Below, one piece after another: positions 42,630 through 50,656 of a DNA stretch of 64,000 nt (position 1 is its first letter; every line of letters starts with the position of its first letter). The notes under the pieces were generated by a model. That model had not been told where the DNA came from. It worked only from the letters and a program-made list of their open reading frames with translations, and made no database searches. Origin of the DNA: Acidimicrobiales bacterium (GTDB lineage: Bacteria; Actinomycetota; Acidimicrobiia; Acidimicrobiales; JACCXE01); the NCBI GenBank assembly GCA_035546775.1, contig DASZWD010000015.1, forward strand, positions 1-64,000. Reading direction: 5' to 3'. The position numbers and the translations under genes were made by a program.

Positions 42630-43177
42630 CCGACGCGCTCCTTGGCCAGGAGCAGACCGACGATCGTCTTGGCGTCGACGATGTCGCCCGTCGCAATCAG
42701 CGCCAGGGCTTCGACGAGCGGCAATCGCTCGATTGTCATCGCCGCCTCCTCTACTGAGTGCGCCTCGATCGGCACCTCGGTCAGCTCGCGGGCGAGGTAC
42801 GTGTAGGAGTACTCGTCGCAGAACCCGGGCGAGTTGTAGAAGGTGCCCAGCAACTCGAGCCGTCCGGCCCGGCGGCCGACCTCTTCGGCCAGCTCACGAT
42901 GGGCGGTGAGCTCCGGGGGCTCGTCGGCCACGTCGCGCTTGCCCGCGGGGATCTCGAGGAGCTCGCGCTCGACCGCCGCGCGGTACTGCCGCACCAGCAG
43001 CACGGTGCCGTCGGCTTCGTAGGGGACAACCGAGACTGCGCCCGGATGGTGGACGAGGTCGCGCACGAACTCGTCGCCTTCGGGCCCGACGAAGGTCCCT
43101 TCACCGAGGCTGATCAGCGCGCCACGGTGCAGCTGGCGCTCAGAGCGCTTGTGAAATTTCGGAGACAGGTTCGTCAA
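42626..43177 (-). CDS. NUDIX hydrolase, ADP-ribose pyrophosphatase family
   Basis: 183 residues. The Nudix box is [18 protein letters not shown] followed by [12 protein letters not shown], with the one-residue longer spacing common in actinobacterial ADP-ribose pyrophosphatases. [20 protein letters not shown] precedes it. Probably cleaves ADP-ribose or a related nucleotide sugar; corresponds to Rv1700. The ATG at 43177 overlaps the pyrG 3' end by 38 nt, and a shorter start cannot be excluded. Confidence 0.88.
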   Translation of the reverse strand: MTNLSPKFHKRSERQLHRGALISLGEGTFVGPEGDEFVRDLVHHPGAVSVVPYEADGTVLLVRQYRAAVERELLEIPAGKRDVADEPPELTAHRELAEEVGRRAGRLELLGTFYNSPGFCDEYSYTYLARELTEVPIEAHSVEEAAMTIERLPLVEALALIATGDIVDAKTIVGLLLAKERVG

Positions 43178-44795
43178 GTTGGATCAGCCGCGGCGTCCGC
43201 GAGTTGGCGCGCTCGAGGGCGGCGCCGACGAGCCCGTGGAACAACGGATGCGGCCGGTCAGGCCGGCTCTTGAACTCGGGGTGCGCCTGCGTCCCGACCC
43301 AGAACGGGTGCGTCGGCAGTTCGATGAACTCGACGAGACGACCGTCAGGCGACTCGCCCGAGCACACGAGCCCGTGCTCTTCGATGCGGCTGCGCAGCCG
43401 GGCATTGACCTCGTAGCGATGCCGGTGGCGTTCCGACACGACGTTCTCGCCATAGAGCTCGGCCACCTGTGAGCCGGGCAGCAGCTTCGCGACGTAGGCA
43501 CCGAGGCGCATCGTGCCACCCATGTCGACGACGTCGCGCTGTTCGTCCATCAAGGCGATGACCGGGTACGGCGTCGCCTGGTCGACTTCGGCGGAGTGGG
43601 CGCCGGCCATCCCGCAGACGTTGCGGGCGAATTCGATCACCATCATCTGGAGACCGAGACACAAGCCAAGGCACGGGATGGCGTGCTCGCGCGCGACGTT
43701 GGCGGCGGTGATCTTGCCTTCGAGGCCGCGCTCGCCGAACCCACCCGGGATGACGATGCCGTCGAGCCCCGTGAGGCGCTCCTCGGCGAGCAGCCCCGAC
43801 ACTTCCTCCGCCTGGATCCACTCGATCTCGACTTTGGCGCCGTGGGCGTAGCCGGCGTGACGCAGCGACTCCACCACCGACAGGTAGGCGTCGGGCAGGT
43901 AGTACTTGGCGATCAGGCCGATCCGCACCGGCGTCGTAGCGCTCTCGACGCGCTCGACCAGTGCGTTCCAGGCCCGCAAGTCGGGCAGCGGCGTTTCGAA
44001 ACGCAGCATGCGGCACACGTAATCGTCGAGGCCTTCTTCGTGCAGCGCCAGCGGGATCTCGTAGAGCGATGGGGCGTCGATGGCGCACGCCACCGCTTCG
44101 ATCGGCACGTCGCACAGATTCGAGATCTTGCGTTTGAGGCCGTCGGACACCGGCCGGTCGGCCCGCAGCACGATCACGTCGGGCTGGATGCCGCGGCTGC
44201 GCAACTCGGTCACGGAGTGCTGTGTCGGCTTGGTCTTGAGCTCACCCGACGGGTCGAGATAAGGGATCAGGGTGACGTGGAGGTACAGCACGTTGTCGCG
44301 GCCGACGTCCTTGCGGAACTGCCGGATCGCCTCGAGGAACGGCAGGATCTCGATGTCGCCGACGGTGCCGCCGACTTCGGTGATGACGATGTCGACGTCG
44401 TCGGTGGCGAGGCGCTTGATGCGGTTCTTGATCTCGTCGGTGATGTGCGGGATGACCTGCACGGTCTTGCCGAGAAAGGCGCCGCGGCGTTCGTTCGCGA
44501 TGACGGTCGAGTAGATCGAACCCGTGGTGGCGTTGGACTCGCGCTTGAGCGACTCGTCGATGAACCGTTCGTAGTGGCCGAGGTCGAGGTCGGTTTCGCC
44601 GCCGTCGTCGGTGACGAATACCTCGCCGTGTTCGTCGGGGTTCATCGTCCCCGGGTCGACGTTCAGATACGGGTCGAGTTTCTGCATAGTGACCCGCAGG
44701 CCCCGCTGCTTGAGCAGTCGGCCGAGCGAAGCGGCCGTAAGACCCTTGCCCAGCGAACTCGACACGCCACCCGTCACAAAGATGTGCTTCGCCAC
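43140..44795 (-). CDS. pyrG: CTP synthase
   Basis: 551 residues. N-terminal synthetase domain with [20 protein letters not shown] and [18 protein letters not shown]-terminal class I glutamine amidotransferase with nucleophile Cys in [18 protein letters not shown], and [10 protein letters not shown]. Converts UTP and glutamine to CTP. Corresponds to Rv1699. It follows the propeller gene after 42 nt and starts the pyrG-NUDIX-ald stretch. Confidence 0.97.
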   Translation of the reverse strand: MAKHIFVTGGVSSSLGKGLTAASLGRLLKQRGLRVTMQKLDPYLNVDPGTMNPDEHGEVFVTDDGGETDLDLGHYERFIDESLKRESNATTGSIYSTVIANERRGAFLGKTVQVIPHITDEIKNRIKRLATDDVDIVITEVGGTVGDIEILPFLEAIRQFRKDVGRDNVLYLHVTLIPYLDPSGELKTKPTQHSVTELRSRGIQPDVIVLRADRPVSDGLKRKISNLCDVPIEAVACAIDAPSLYEIPLALHEEGLDDYVCRMLRFETPLPDLRAWNALVERVESATTPVRIGLIAKYYLPDAYLSVVESLRHAGYAHGAKVEIEWIQAEEVSGLLAEERLTGLDGIVIPGGFGERGLEGKITAANVAREHAIPCLGLCLGLQMMVIEFARNVCGMAGAHSAEVDQATPYPVIALMDEQRDVVDMGGTMRLGAYVAKLLPGSQVAELYGENVVSERHRHRYEVNARLRSRIEEHGLVCSGESPDGRLVEFIELPTHPFWVGTQAHPEFKSRPDRPHPLFHGLVGAALERANSRTPRLIQLDEPVSEISQAL

Positions 44796-44837
44796 GGGAG
44801 GCCATCGTATCTCGCGGCCGGCCCCATCCAGGGATCC

Positions 44838-45740
44838 TTAGTCGAAGCCTTCGATCGCGAGGTGGGCGCTGCCGCCCGGATCGACGACGCGCACCAGGCA
44901 GCGAGTGACTTCGCGGTTGACGGCGACGACGTGGCGGTGGGGCTTCGTCACGTGGAGCGTGGCTTCGTGCCCGTCCGCCGCGACGGCGAGCAGGCGGTAG
45001 GCACCCTGCGCCGCCCGCCGGGCCACGACGGCGTCGCCGCCGAACGTGCGCCCGTACGGTCCGTCGACGATCGGCCGGCCGGCCTGCACCCCGCCGGACA
45101 CCAAGTCCACGGTGTCGAGGCGCGCCGGACCCGTGGGGCCCTGCGACGCCACCGCCACCGTGTCGTCGTCGAGGAACACCGGACGGGCTTCGTCGCGCGT
45201 CGTGCGATACACGCGCACCTTGCCGGTTTGGAGTTCGACCGTGGCGAGGTCGGTGTGGGTGGTGCCGCCGATGGCGTCGCGGCTGACCGCGATCACCGCG
45301 GCCTCGGTCCCGCGATCGTTCACCGCCACGCCGTCGCCGTTGCCGAAGCCGATCGACGGGTCGAGCGTGGCGACACCGTCGACATGTCCGCGCAGGTCGA
45401 TGGTGTCGACCTGCCCCGTCGGGATGGGACCTTCGACGACCAGAAGACGCGTGCCGTCCGGCATCCACGTCGCGTCGACGACGTCGTTACCGGCACGGGT
45501 CACGATGTGGGCATCGTCGAGTCCGACGACGGTCACCGCGCCGTCTTCGACCACCGCGATACGCGACCCGTCCGGCGACAACCGCACTTTCGTGCTTGTG
45601 CCGACGTCGAGGGCCTCGATCCCCTTGCCGAGCCGCGGTGTAGCCACGCGTGTCCCGTTGTCCGAGGTCACCTTGGCGAAGAGCACCGCGAAAACGACCA
45701 GCACGACCACGAGTACGACCACGGCGCGCACGAACCTCAC
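44838..45740 (-). CDS. membrane-anchored TolB/WD40-like propeller protein
   Basis: 300 residues. A signal anchor (AVVVLVVVLVVFAVLFA, residues 6-22) leads to an extracytoplasmic part with repeated beta-propeller-type strands: RLSPDGSRIAVVED, TWMPDGTRLLVVEG, AVNDRGTEAAVIAVS, and similar. There is no enzymatic motif. It overlaps the GT4-like gene by 4 nt, so both probably serve one envelope process. Not recognised as a named protein. Confidence 0.7.
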   Translation of the reverse strand: MRFVRAVVVLVVVLVVFAVLFAKVTSDNGTRVATPRLGKGIEALDVGTSTKVRLSPDGSRIAVVEDGAVTVVGLDDAHIVTRAGNDVVDATWMPDGTRLLVVEGPIPTGQVDTIDLRGHVDGVATLDPSIGFGNGDGVAVNDRGTEAAVIAVSRDAIGGTTHTDLATVELQTGKVRVYRTTRDEARPVFLDDDTVAVASQGPTGPARLDTVDLVSGGVQAGRPIVDGPYGRTFGGDAVVARRAAQGAYRLLAVAADGHEATLHVTKPHRHVVAVNREVTRCLVRVVDPGGSAHLAIEGFD

Positions 45741-46552
45741 AGGCGGCGCCCGAGGCGGTCGAGGGCGCGCAGCGGCGCCACCCGCTCGATGACCGTGGAG
45801 AAACTCACGAGCTCACCGGCCACGTTCAACGCGATCACGATCGCAGCGATGATCAATCGGACGCCCGGAGACGTGAAGAGCAGCTCGAAGCCCACGACGG
45901 CTCCCAGGGCGTTGGCGCCGGTGTCGCCCAGCATCAGTTGCTCGCGCAGTTCGAAAGGGGCAAGACCGACGGCACCGGCCACGAACCACAGCGCGGGGTG
46001 CCCGGCGTAGAGGCCACCGCGCAACAGAGCGGTGACGACGACGACAAGCGCCGCCACCTTGGTCGTGCGCGCCGGCGCAAGGTCGAGCAGGTTGGCGGCG
46101 TTGGCGCACCCGGCGACGATCACCACGCACACGAGGCGACCGAACAACGACTCCGAGAAGGGAAAGCTGACGGCCCACGCCAGGAGCACGCCGCCGATCA
46201 ATTTCACCGCACCGGAGCTGAGTTGTCCTTCCTGCAGGGCGCGGTAGTGGCCGCGCCAGCCGCGCGCCGCGTGAGTGCCGACCACGTCGTCGAAGAGACC
46301 GAGGAGCCCGAAGCCGAACGCCAGCGCCAGCAGCGGCGGTACGAAGTACCAATTGCGCGTCGGGTTCCAGGCGATGGCGACGGCGACGATGGCGCCGAAG
46401 GCGAGCAGTACACAGATGCCGCCGGCGGTCGGTACATCACGGCCCGCGTAGTTGGTGCGCAACAACGGCGGGACGCGCAGGGTCGGCGTCAACGCCACGG
46501 CGGCCACACCGGCGAGCAACGCACAACCGATCGCCCAGATCGCCTCCTGCAT
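45737..46552 (-). CDS. MraY/WecA-like (glycosyltransferase family 4) membrane protein
   Basis: 271 residues from ATG 46552 with eight or more hydrophobic segments. LLGLFDDVVGTHAARGWRGH recalls the first Asp-rich loop (LxDDxxD), and LMLGDTGANALGAVVGF the GDTGS loop of polyprenyl-phosphate sugar-1-phosphate transferases. The middle loop reads NAANLLDLAPART where MraY has NxxNLxDGxDG, so the family is divergent. It probably attaches a sugar-1-phosphate to a polyprenyl phosphate on the inner membrane face (inference). Confidence 0.8.
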   Translation of the reverse strand: MQEAIWAIGCALLAGVAAVALTPTLRVPPLLRTNYAGRDVPTAGGICVLLAFGAIVAVAIAWNPTRNWYFVPPLLALAFGFGLLGLFDDVVGTHAARGWRGHYRALQEGQLSSGAVKLIGGVLLAWAVSFPFSESLFGRLVCVVIVAGCANAANLLDLAPARTTKVAALVVVVTALLRGGLYAGHPALWFVAGAVGLAPFELREQLMLGDTGANALGAVVGFELLFTSPGVRLIIAAIVIALNVAGELVSFSTVIERVAPLRALDRLGRRL

Positions 46553-46622
46553 CCCTAGATCTTCGCTCGCGTTTCTTAAGATCAGCCGCATTCCTAGCGG
46601 TGGGCGCCTCGTCTTACGGCTG

Positions 46623-47480
46623 GTGTTCGTCGCCGCCGGCTTGGCCTTCGTCGGTCGCGCCCTCGCACAGGGCATCCACGACGGCTCGTTTCACCACCTC
46701 AGCGCCGGCTGGGTCGGGGCCGGCGGGGCGGTCGCCATCGCAACGATGACCTACGTGGCGGCGCGCTGGTCGGCCGCCGCGACGCTCGTCGGTGCCGAAC
46801 TCCCCGTCGGTGACGCGGTTCCGCTCTACTACCAGGGCGAGGTCGGCAAGTACCTGCCGGGCGCGGTGTGGGCCGTCGTGGGCCGCGGTGAGTTGGCAGT
46901 ACGCAACGGCGTCGCCCGCTCCGCCGCCTACGCGTCGGTGGCGGCGTCGCTGGCGGGGCTGTACCTCGCCGGCGCCCTCGCCGCCGTCGTGTTGCTGCCC
47001 GCGGCCGCCGGGGCCAAGGGCGCCGGCGCGGTCCTCGGTGTGATCGCCTTCCTCGTCGTGGGCGTGGCGGCCCTGCATCCGGCGGTCATCAGCCGGGCTA
47101 TCGCGCTCATCGAGCGCGTCGCCCGACGCAAAGTCGACGTCATCGTTCCGTCCTGGCGCGACGGCGTCGGCCTCGTCGTCGGGTACCTCCCCGCGTGGAT
47201 CGGCGTCGGGGTAGCGCAGTGGCTCTGCGTACGCGCGCTGGGGATGCACGCTCCGATCGCGCACGTGGCCTTCGCCAGCGCCGTGGCCTGGTGCGCCGGT
47301 TTCCTGGCGATTCCGGCGCCGGGCGGCATCGGCGTGCGCGAGTCGATCTTCGTGCTCACCAGCGGCATGGCGGCCCACGACGCGGCCGCCGCCGCCCTCC
47401 TTGCCCGCCTCGCGTTCGTCGTCGCCGACGGCGCCGGCGCTGCCCTCGGCGCGCTGTGGATGACTCGCCGCTCGCGGTAA
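46623..47480 (+). CDS. lysylphosphatidylglycerol synthase-type transmembrane (UPF0104) flippase-like protein
   Basis: About 285 residues from GTG 46623; the frame is open to 46452, and the true start is uncertain because no ribosome site is clear and the divergent GT4-like gene starts at 46552. Seven or so membrane helices. The family pattern is YYQGEVGKYLPGAVWAVVGRGELA and the C-terminal AIPAPGGIGVRESIFVLT. Members translocate or synthesise lipid-linked molecules. It opens a plus-strand cluster with a GT2, a methyltransferase and a GT39 gene. Confidence 0.78.
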   Translation: MFVAAGLAFVGRALAQGIHDGSFHHLSAGWVGAGGAVAIATMTYVAARWSAAATLVGAELPVGDAVPLYYQGEVGKYLPGAVWAVVGRGELAVRNGVARSAAYASVAASLAGLYLAGALAAVVLLPAAAGAKGAGAVLGVIAFLVVGVAALHPAVISRAIALIERVARRKVDVIVPSWRDGVGLVVGYLPAWIGVGVAQWLCVRALGMHAPIAHVAFASAVAWCAGFLAIPAPGGIGVRESIFVLTSGMAAHDAAAAALLARLAFVVADGAGAALGALWMTRRSR

Positions 47481-47496
47481 CGACCTGCGAGACTCA

Positions 47497-48387
47497 GTGT
47501 CCGTGGCACCCGATATCAGCGTCGTCCTCCCGATGTACAACGAGGAGGCGTGCATCGAGCAGGAGATTCTCCGCATCAAGGAGGGACTGGACGCGTCGAA
47601 GTACACGTGGGAGCTGGTGCTCGTCGACGACGCGTCCACCGACGACTCACCCAAGATCGCCGACAAGTTCCCGTGGATCCGGCGCATCACTTTCCCGGTG
47701 AACCGGGGCCCGGGCGCGGCGCGCCGCGTCGGCTCGCAGGAAGCCAAGGGCGACATCGTCGTGTGGACCGACGCCGACATGACCTATCCCAATCACGAAC
47801 TGGCGCAGCTCGTGGACGCGCTCGGCGACGCCGACCAGGTCATCGGCGCCCGCCGGACCGAAGAGGGCACGATGCGCCTGCTGCGCAAGCCGGTGAAGTG
47901 GGTGATCAAGAAGTTCGCCAGCATCCTGACCAAGAGCGAGATCCACGACCTCAACACCGGCTTCCGCGCCTTCCGTCGCGAGGCGGCGTTGCCGTACCTG
48001 CCATTGCTGCCGAGCGGCTTCTCGCACGTGTCCACCATCACGCTCACGATGCTGATGGACGGCAAGCGCGTGATCTACACGCCGATCGACTACGCGCAGC
48101 GCACGGGCCGGTCGAAGTTTCATCCGATCCGCGACACCTACGTGTACATCATGCAGATCCTGCGGATGGTGACGTTCTTCAACCCGCTCACCGTGTTCAT
48201 GCCCGTCGGGCTCACCCTGCTCGGGCTCGGCGGCGCCAAAGTCGTCTACGACCTCGTCGCGCACCCGTTCCGGATCGCGATCGACACAATGCTGTTGCTG
48301 TTCGCCGGCTTCCAGATCGTGGTGCTGGCTCTGCTCGCCGACCTCGTCGTGGCCCGCACGCGCCATGGCTCCGACGGCGGCGTATGA
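47497..48387 (+). CDS. family 2 glycosyltransferase (polyprenyl-phosphate mannose synthase-like)
   Basis: 296 residues. GT-A domain with ISVVLPMYNEEACIEQEI, VLVDDASTDDSPKIA, WTDADMTYPNHEL (DxD motif) and LNTGFRAFRRE; two C-terminal membrane helices (LTVFMPVGLTLLGLGGAKV and TMLLLFAGFQIVVLALLADL). This is the DPM1/ArnC layout, transferring a sugar from a nucleotide to polyprenyl phosphate. It starts 16 nt after the flippase-like gene and overlaps the methyltransferase by 4 nt. Confidence 0.9.
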   Translation: MSVAPDISVVLPMYNEEACIEQEILRIKEGLDASKYTWELVLVDDASTDDSPKIADKFPWIRRITFPVNRGPGAARRVGSQEAKGDIVVWTDADMTYPNHELAQLVDALGDADQVIGARRTEEGTMRLLRKPVKWVIKKFASILTKSEIHDLNTGFRAFRREAALPYLPLLPSGFSHVSTITLTMLMDGKRVIYTPIDYAQRTGRSKFHPIRDTYVYIMQILRMVTFFNPLTVFMPVGLTLLGLGGAKVVYDLVAHPFRIAIDTMLLLFAGFQIVVLALLADLVVARTRHGSDGGV

Positions 48388-48980
48388 CCGCGGTTCCCAC
48401 CGGCAACGTCGTCCACAAAGAGGCGACCAAGAATCCGATCGAGCGCCGCATGGTCGACGGGTTCAGCGCCGCGCTCCAGCGCTGCCTGCCGGCAACGGCT
48501 CAGCGCGTTCTCGAGGTGGGCTGCGGCGAAGGCCGCCAGCTCACCGCCATCGGCGGTCGCTTCCCGGGCGCGGAACTCGTGGGCCTCGACCTGCCCGACG
48601 TCGAACTGATGGAAGCGTGGGACGGCGTCGAGTCGCGAATGGTGCAGGGCTCGGCGCTCGCCCTCCCCTTCGCCGACCGCAGCTTCGACCTCGTCTTGGC
48701 CATCGAGGTGCTCGAGCACCTGCCGGATCCGCGGCAGGCCCTGCGCGAGATCGCGCGTGTCGCGTCGGGAGCCGTGGTCTTGTCAGTGCCGTGGGAGCCG
48801 GTGTGGCGTCTCGGCAATCTGGCGCGGGGCCGCTACGTGTCCGCGTTGGGCAACACCCCGGGCCACATCCAGCACTTCACCCGCCGCGGCTTCACCCGCC
48901 TCGTGGGTGAAGCCATCGACGTCGAGGAAGTGCTGCGGCCAGTGCCCTGGACGATGATCCGAGGCCGCGTCCGCAGTTGA
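48384..48980 (+). CDS. class I SAM-dependent methyltransferase
   Basis: 198 residues, from ATG 48384 in an ATGA overlap. SAM-binding motif I VLEVGCGEGRQLTAIG, motif II VGLDLPDVELM, then FDLVLAIEVLEHLPDPRQALREIARV. A soluble Methyltransf_11-type enzyme. Its place between a polyprenyl-sugar synthase and a GT39 suggests it methylates a sugar or lipid intermediate (inference). Confidence 0.85.
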   Translation: MTAVPTGNVVHKEATKNPIERRMVDGFSAALQRCLPATAQRVLEVGCGEGRQLTAIGGRFPGAELVGLDLPDVELMEAWDGVESRMVQGSALALPFADRSFDLVLAIEVLEHLPDPRQALREIARVASGAVVLSVPWEPVWRLGNLARGRYVSALGNTPGHIQHFTRRGFTRLVGEAIDVEEVLRPVPWTMIRGRVRS

Positions 48981-50656
48981 AAGCGTTCATGGCGCGCTCG
49001 GTGCGCGTGGGGTCCCGCGAGGTACCGATGGCCGTCGCCGTGCCGATTGCGGTCGGCGTCCTCCTGCGCCTCGTCGCTGCCTATACCGACAACGTCGTCG
49101 GCCCGGACGAAGCCGCCTACCTCGGCACGGGGCGCAATATCTGGCGCGGCCTCGGCATCACCTATCAGAACGGCCCCGAACTGCACTTCCCGCCGCTGCT
49201 GCCGATCATCCTCGGCGGCCTGGCCAAGCTCACCCCTGAGCCGCACCACGCCACGGTCATCGTCACGTTCGTGTCGAGCTGCGTGCTGCTCGGCATCCTC
49301 GGAGCGCTGGCCTGGCGCATCGGCGGGCGGACCGCCGGGATCCTGGCGCTGTGGATCGCCGCGCTGTCACCGGGCATCGGCGTCAACCTGGCGCGGGGCA
49401 CCGGCGGATCGGAGGCGATCTACGCGGCGCTGCTGTGCGGCGCCGCGCTCGTGTGCGTCGGCCGTCGCGGCACCTGGGACGAACCGCCTTCGCTGCTGCG
49501 TTCGCTCTCGGTCGGTCTGTTGATCGGTGCCGCCTACCTCCTGCGCCCCGAAGGCATTCTCGTGTCTGCCTTCTTCGGCTTCATCCTCGGGTTGCGGGCG
49601 CTCGGCGGCCGGCTCAACCGCGAGGCGTTCACCGCCGCCCGTCTCCGCCGCTTCGCCGCGGTGGCTGCCGCGTGCCTCGTGGGCGTCGGCGTGCTCGCCG
49701 GGCCGTACGTCGCCTTCCTGCACGCGAAGTCGGGTCACTGGGAGCTCACCGCCAAGTCGGTCGACGTCAACATCCAGGCGTGGCGAGCCCTCGCGGCGCA
49801 GGACCGCGTGACTCGCGACACGTACCTGTACAAGCTCGATCCGTCCGGACACTCGACCGAGCACAAGACGTACCCGCTTACGGTGCTGGCGCGCCAGAAC
49901 CCGCGGCAGTACCTCGACATCGTCGGCGAGAACCTCCGCCAGCTCTACAAGTCGCTGCTGTCGTTCAACACCACGACGATGCCGGGCTGGCGGCTGTTCG
50001 CGCTGCCGCTCTTCCCGTTTGCGCTGTGGGCGTTGTGGAGGCACCGCACGCAGGCGACGGTCGTCGCGGTGTTCGGCGTGCTTCTCGTGACCCTGGCTAT
50101 CGTCATCGGCTTCTTCGTGCTCAACCGCTACCTGCCGCCGGTCGTCGCCGCGCTCGCCGTGCTCGCCGCCGTTGGACTCGCGGAGTTGCCCGAGCGCCAG
50201 CGGCGCATCTGGGTGACCATCGGCATCGTGGCGTCGATCATGTCGATCTGCACCTACTTCGAAGGCCCGCACGGTCCCCAGATCGTGCGCGAGCGCGCCG
50301 ATCTCCAGATCGCGGCGCGGTGGCTGCGCCAACAACACATTCCGCCGTCCGCGCGCGTCATGACGCGCAGCACGGCGCTCCCGTATTACTTGCCGCACAA
50401 CAAGCTCATCGTGCCGCCGGTGGGGACGCTCGAGCAGGTGTGGCGTTACGCCCGGTACCAGAACGTCACGTATTTCGTCTACGACCCGACGACGCAGCTG
50501 TGGCGCCGCGATCTGCTGCCGCTGATGGACGGCCGCGACCACTCCCGGGACGGGTTCGCCACCATCCACACGTTTGTTTCCGAAGGCCGCACCACGTGGA
50601 TCTTCAAAGTGCTCACACGCCAACAGACGCGGTACGCGGCCCGGCCAACGCCGTAA
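48977..50656 (+). CDS. GT39 / ArnT-like polytopic glycosyltransferase
   Basis: 559 residues with many membrane helices. First extracellular loop holds VVGPDEAAYLGTGRNI, matching the catalytic Asp-Glu of PMT/ArnT-type mannosyl and arabinosyl transferases. Starts possible at TTG 48977 (in TTGA overlap with the methyltransferase) or ATG 48989. A C-terminal soluble domain ends near TWIFKVL. It would transfer a lipid-linked sugar, probably from the GT2 product, to an acceptor outside the membrane. Its last 44 nt overlap the convergent GT2-membrane fusion gene. Confidence 0.8.
   Translation: MKAFMARSVRVGSREVPMAVAVPIAVGVLLRLVAAYTDNVVGPDEAAYLGTGRNIWRGLGITYQNGPELHFPPLLPIILGGLAKLTPEPHHATVIVTFVSSCVLLGILGALAWRIGGRTAGILALWIAALSPGIGVNLARGTGGSEAIYAALLCGAALVCVGRRGTWDEPPSLLRSLSVGLLIGAAYLLRPEGILVSAFFGFILGLRALGGRLNREAFTAARLRRFAAVAAACLVGVGVLAGPYVAFLHAKSGHWELTAKSVDVNIQAWRALAAQDRVTRDTYLYKLDPSGHSTEHKTYPLTVLARQNPRQYLDIVGENLRQLYKSLLSFNTTTMPGWRLFALPLFPFALWALWRHRTQATVVAVFGVLLVTLAIVIGFFVLNRYLPPVVAALAVLAAVGLAELPERQRRIWVTIGIVASIMSICTYFEGPHGPQIVRERADLQIAARWLRQQHIPPSARVMTRSTALPYYLPHNKLIVPPVGTLEQVWRYARYQNVTYFVYDPTTQLWRRDLLPLMDGRDHSRDGFATIHTFVSEGRTTWIFKVLTRQQTRYAARPTP

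Noticed and set aside
43596-46010. 804-residue plus-strand open frame
   Set aside because: Antisense to pyrG and the propeller gene; no recognisable domain, only GC-driven openness.
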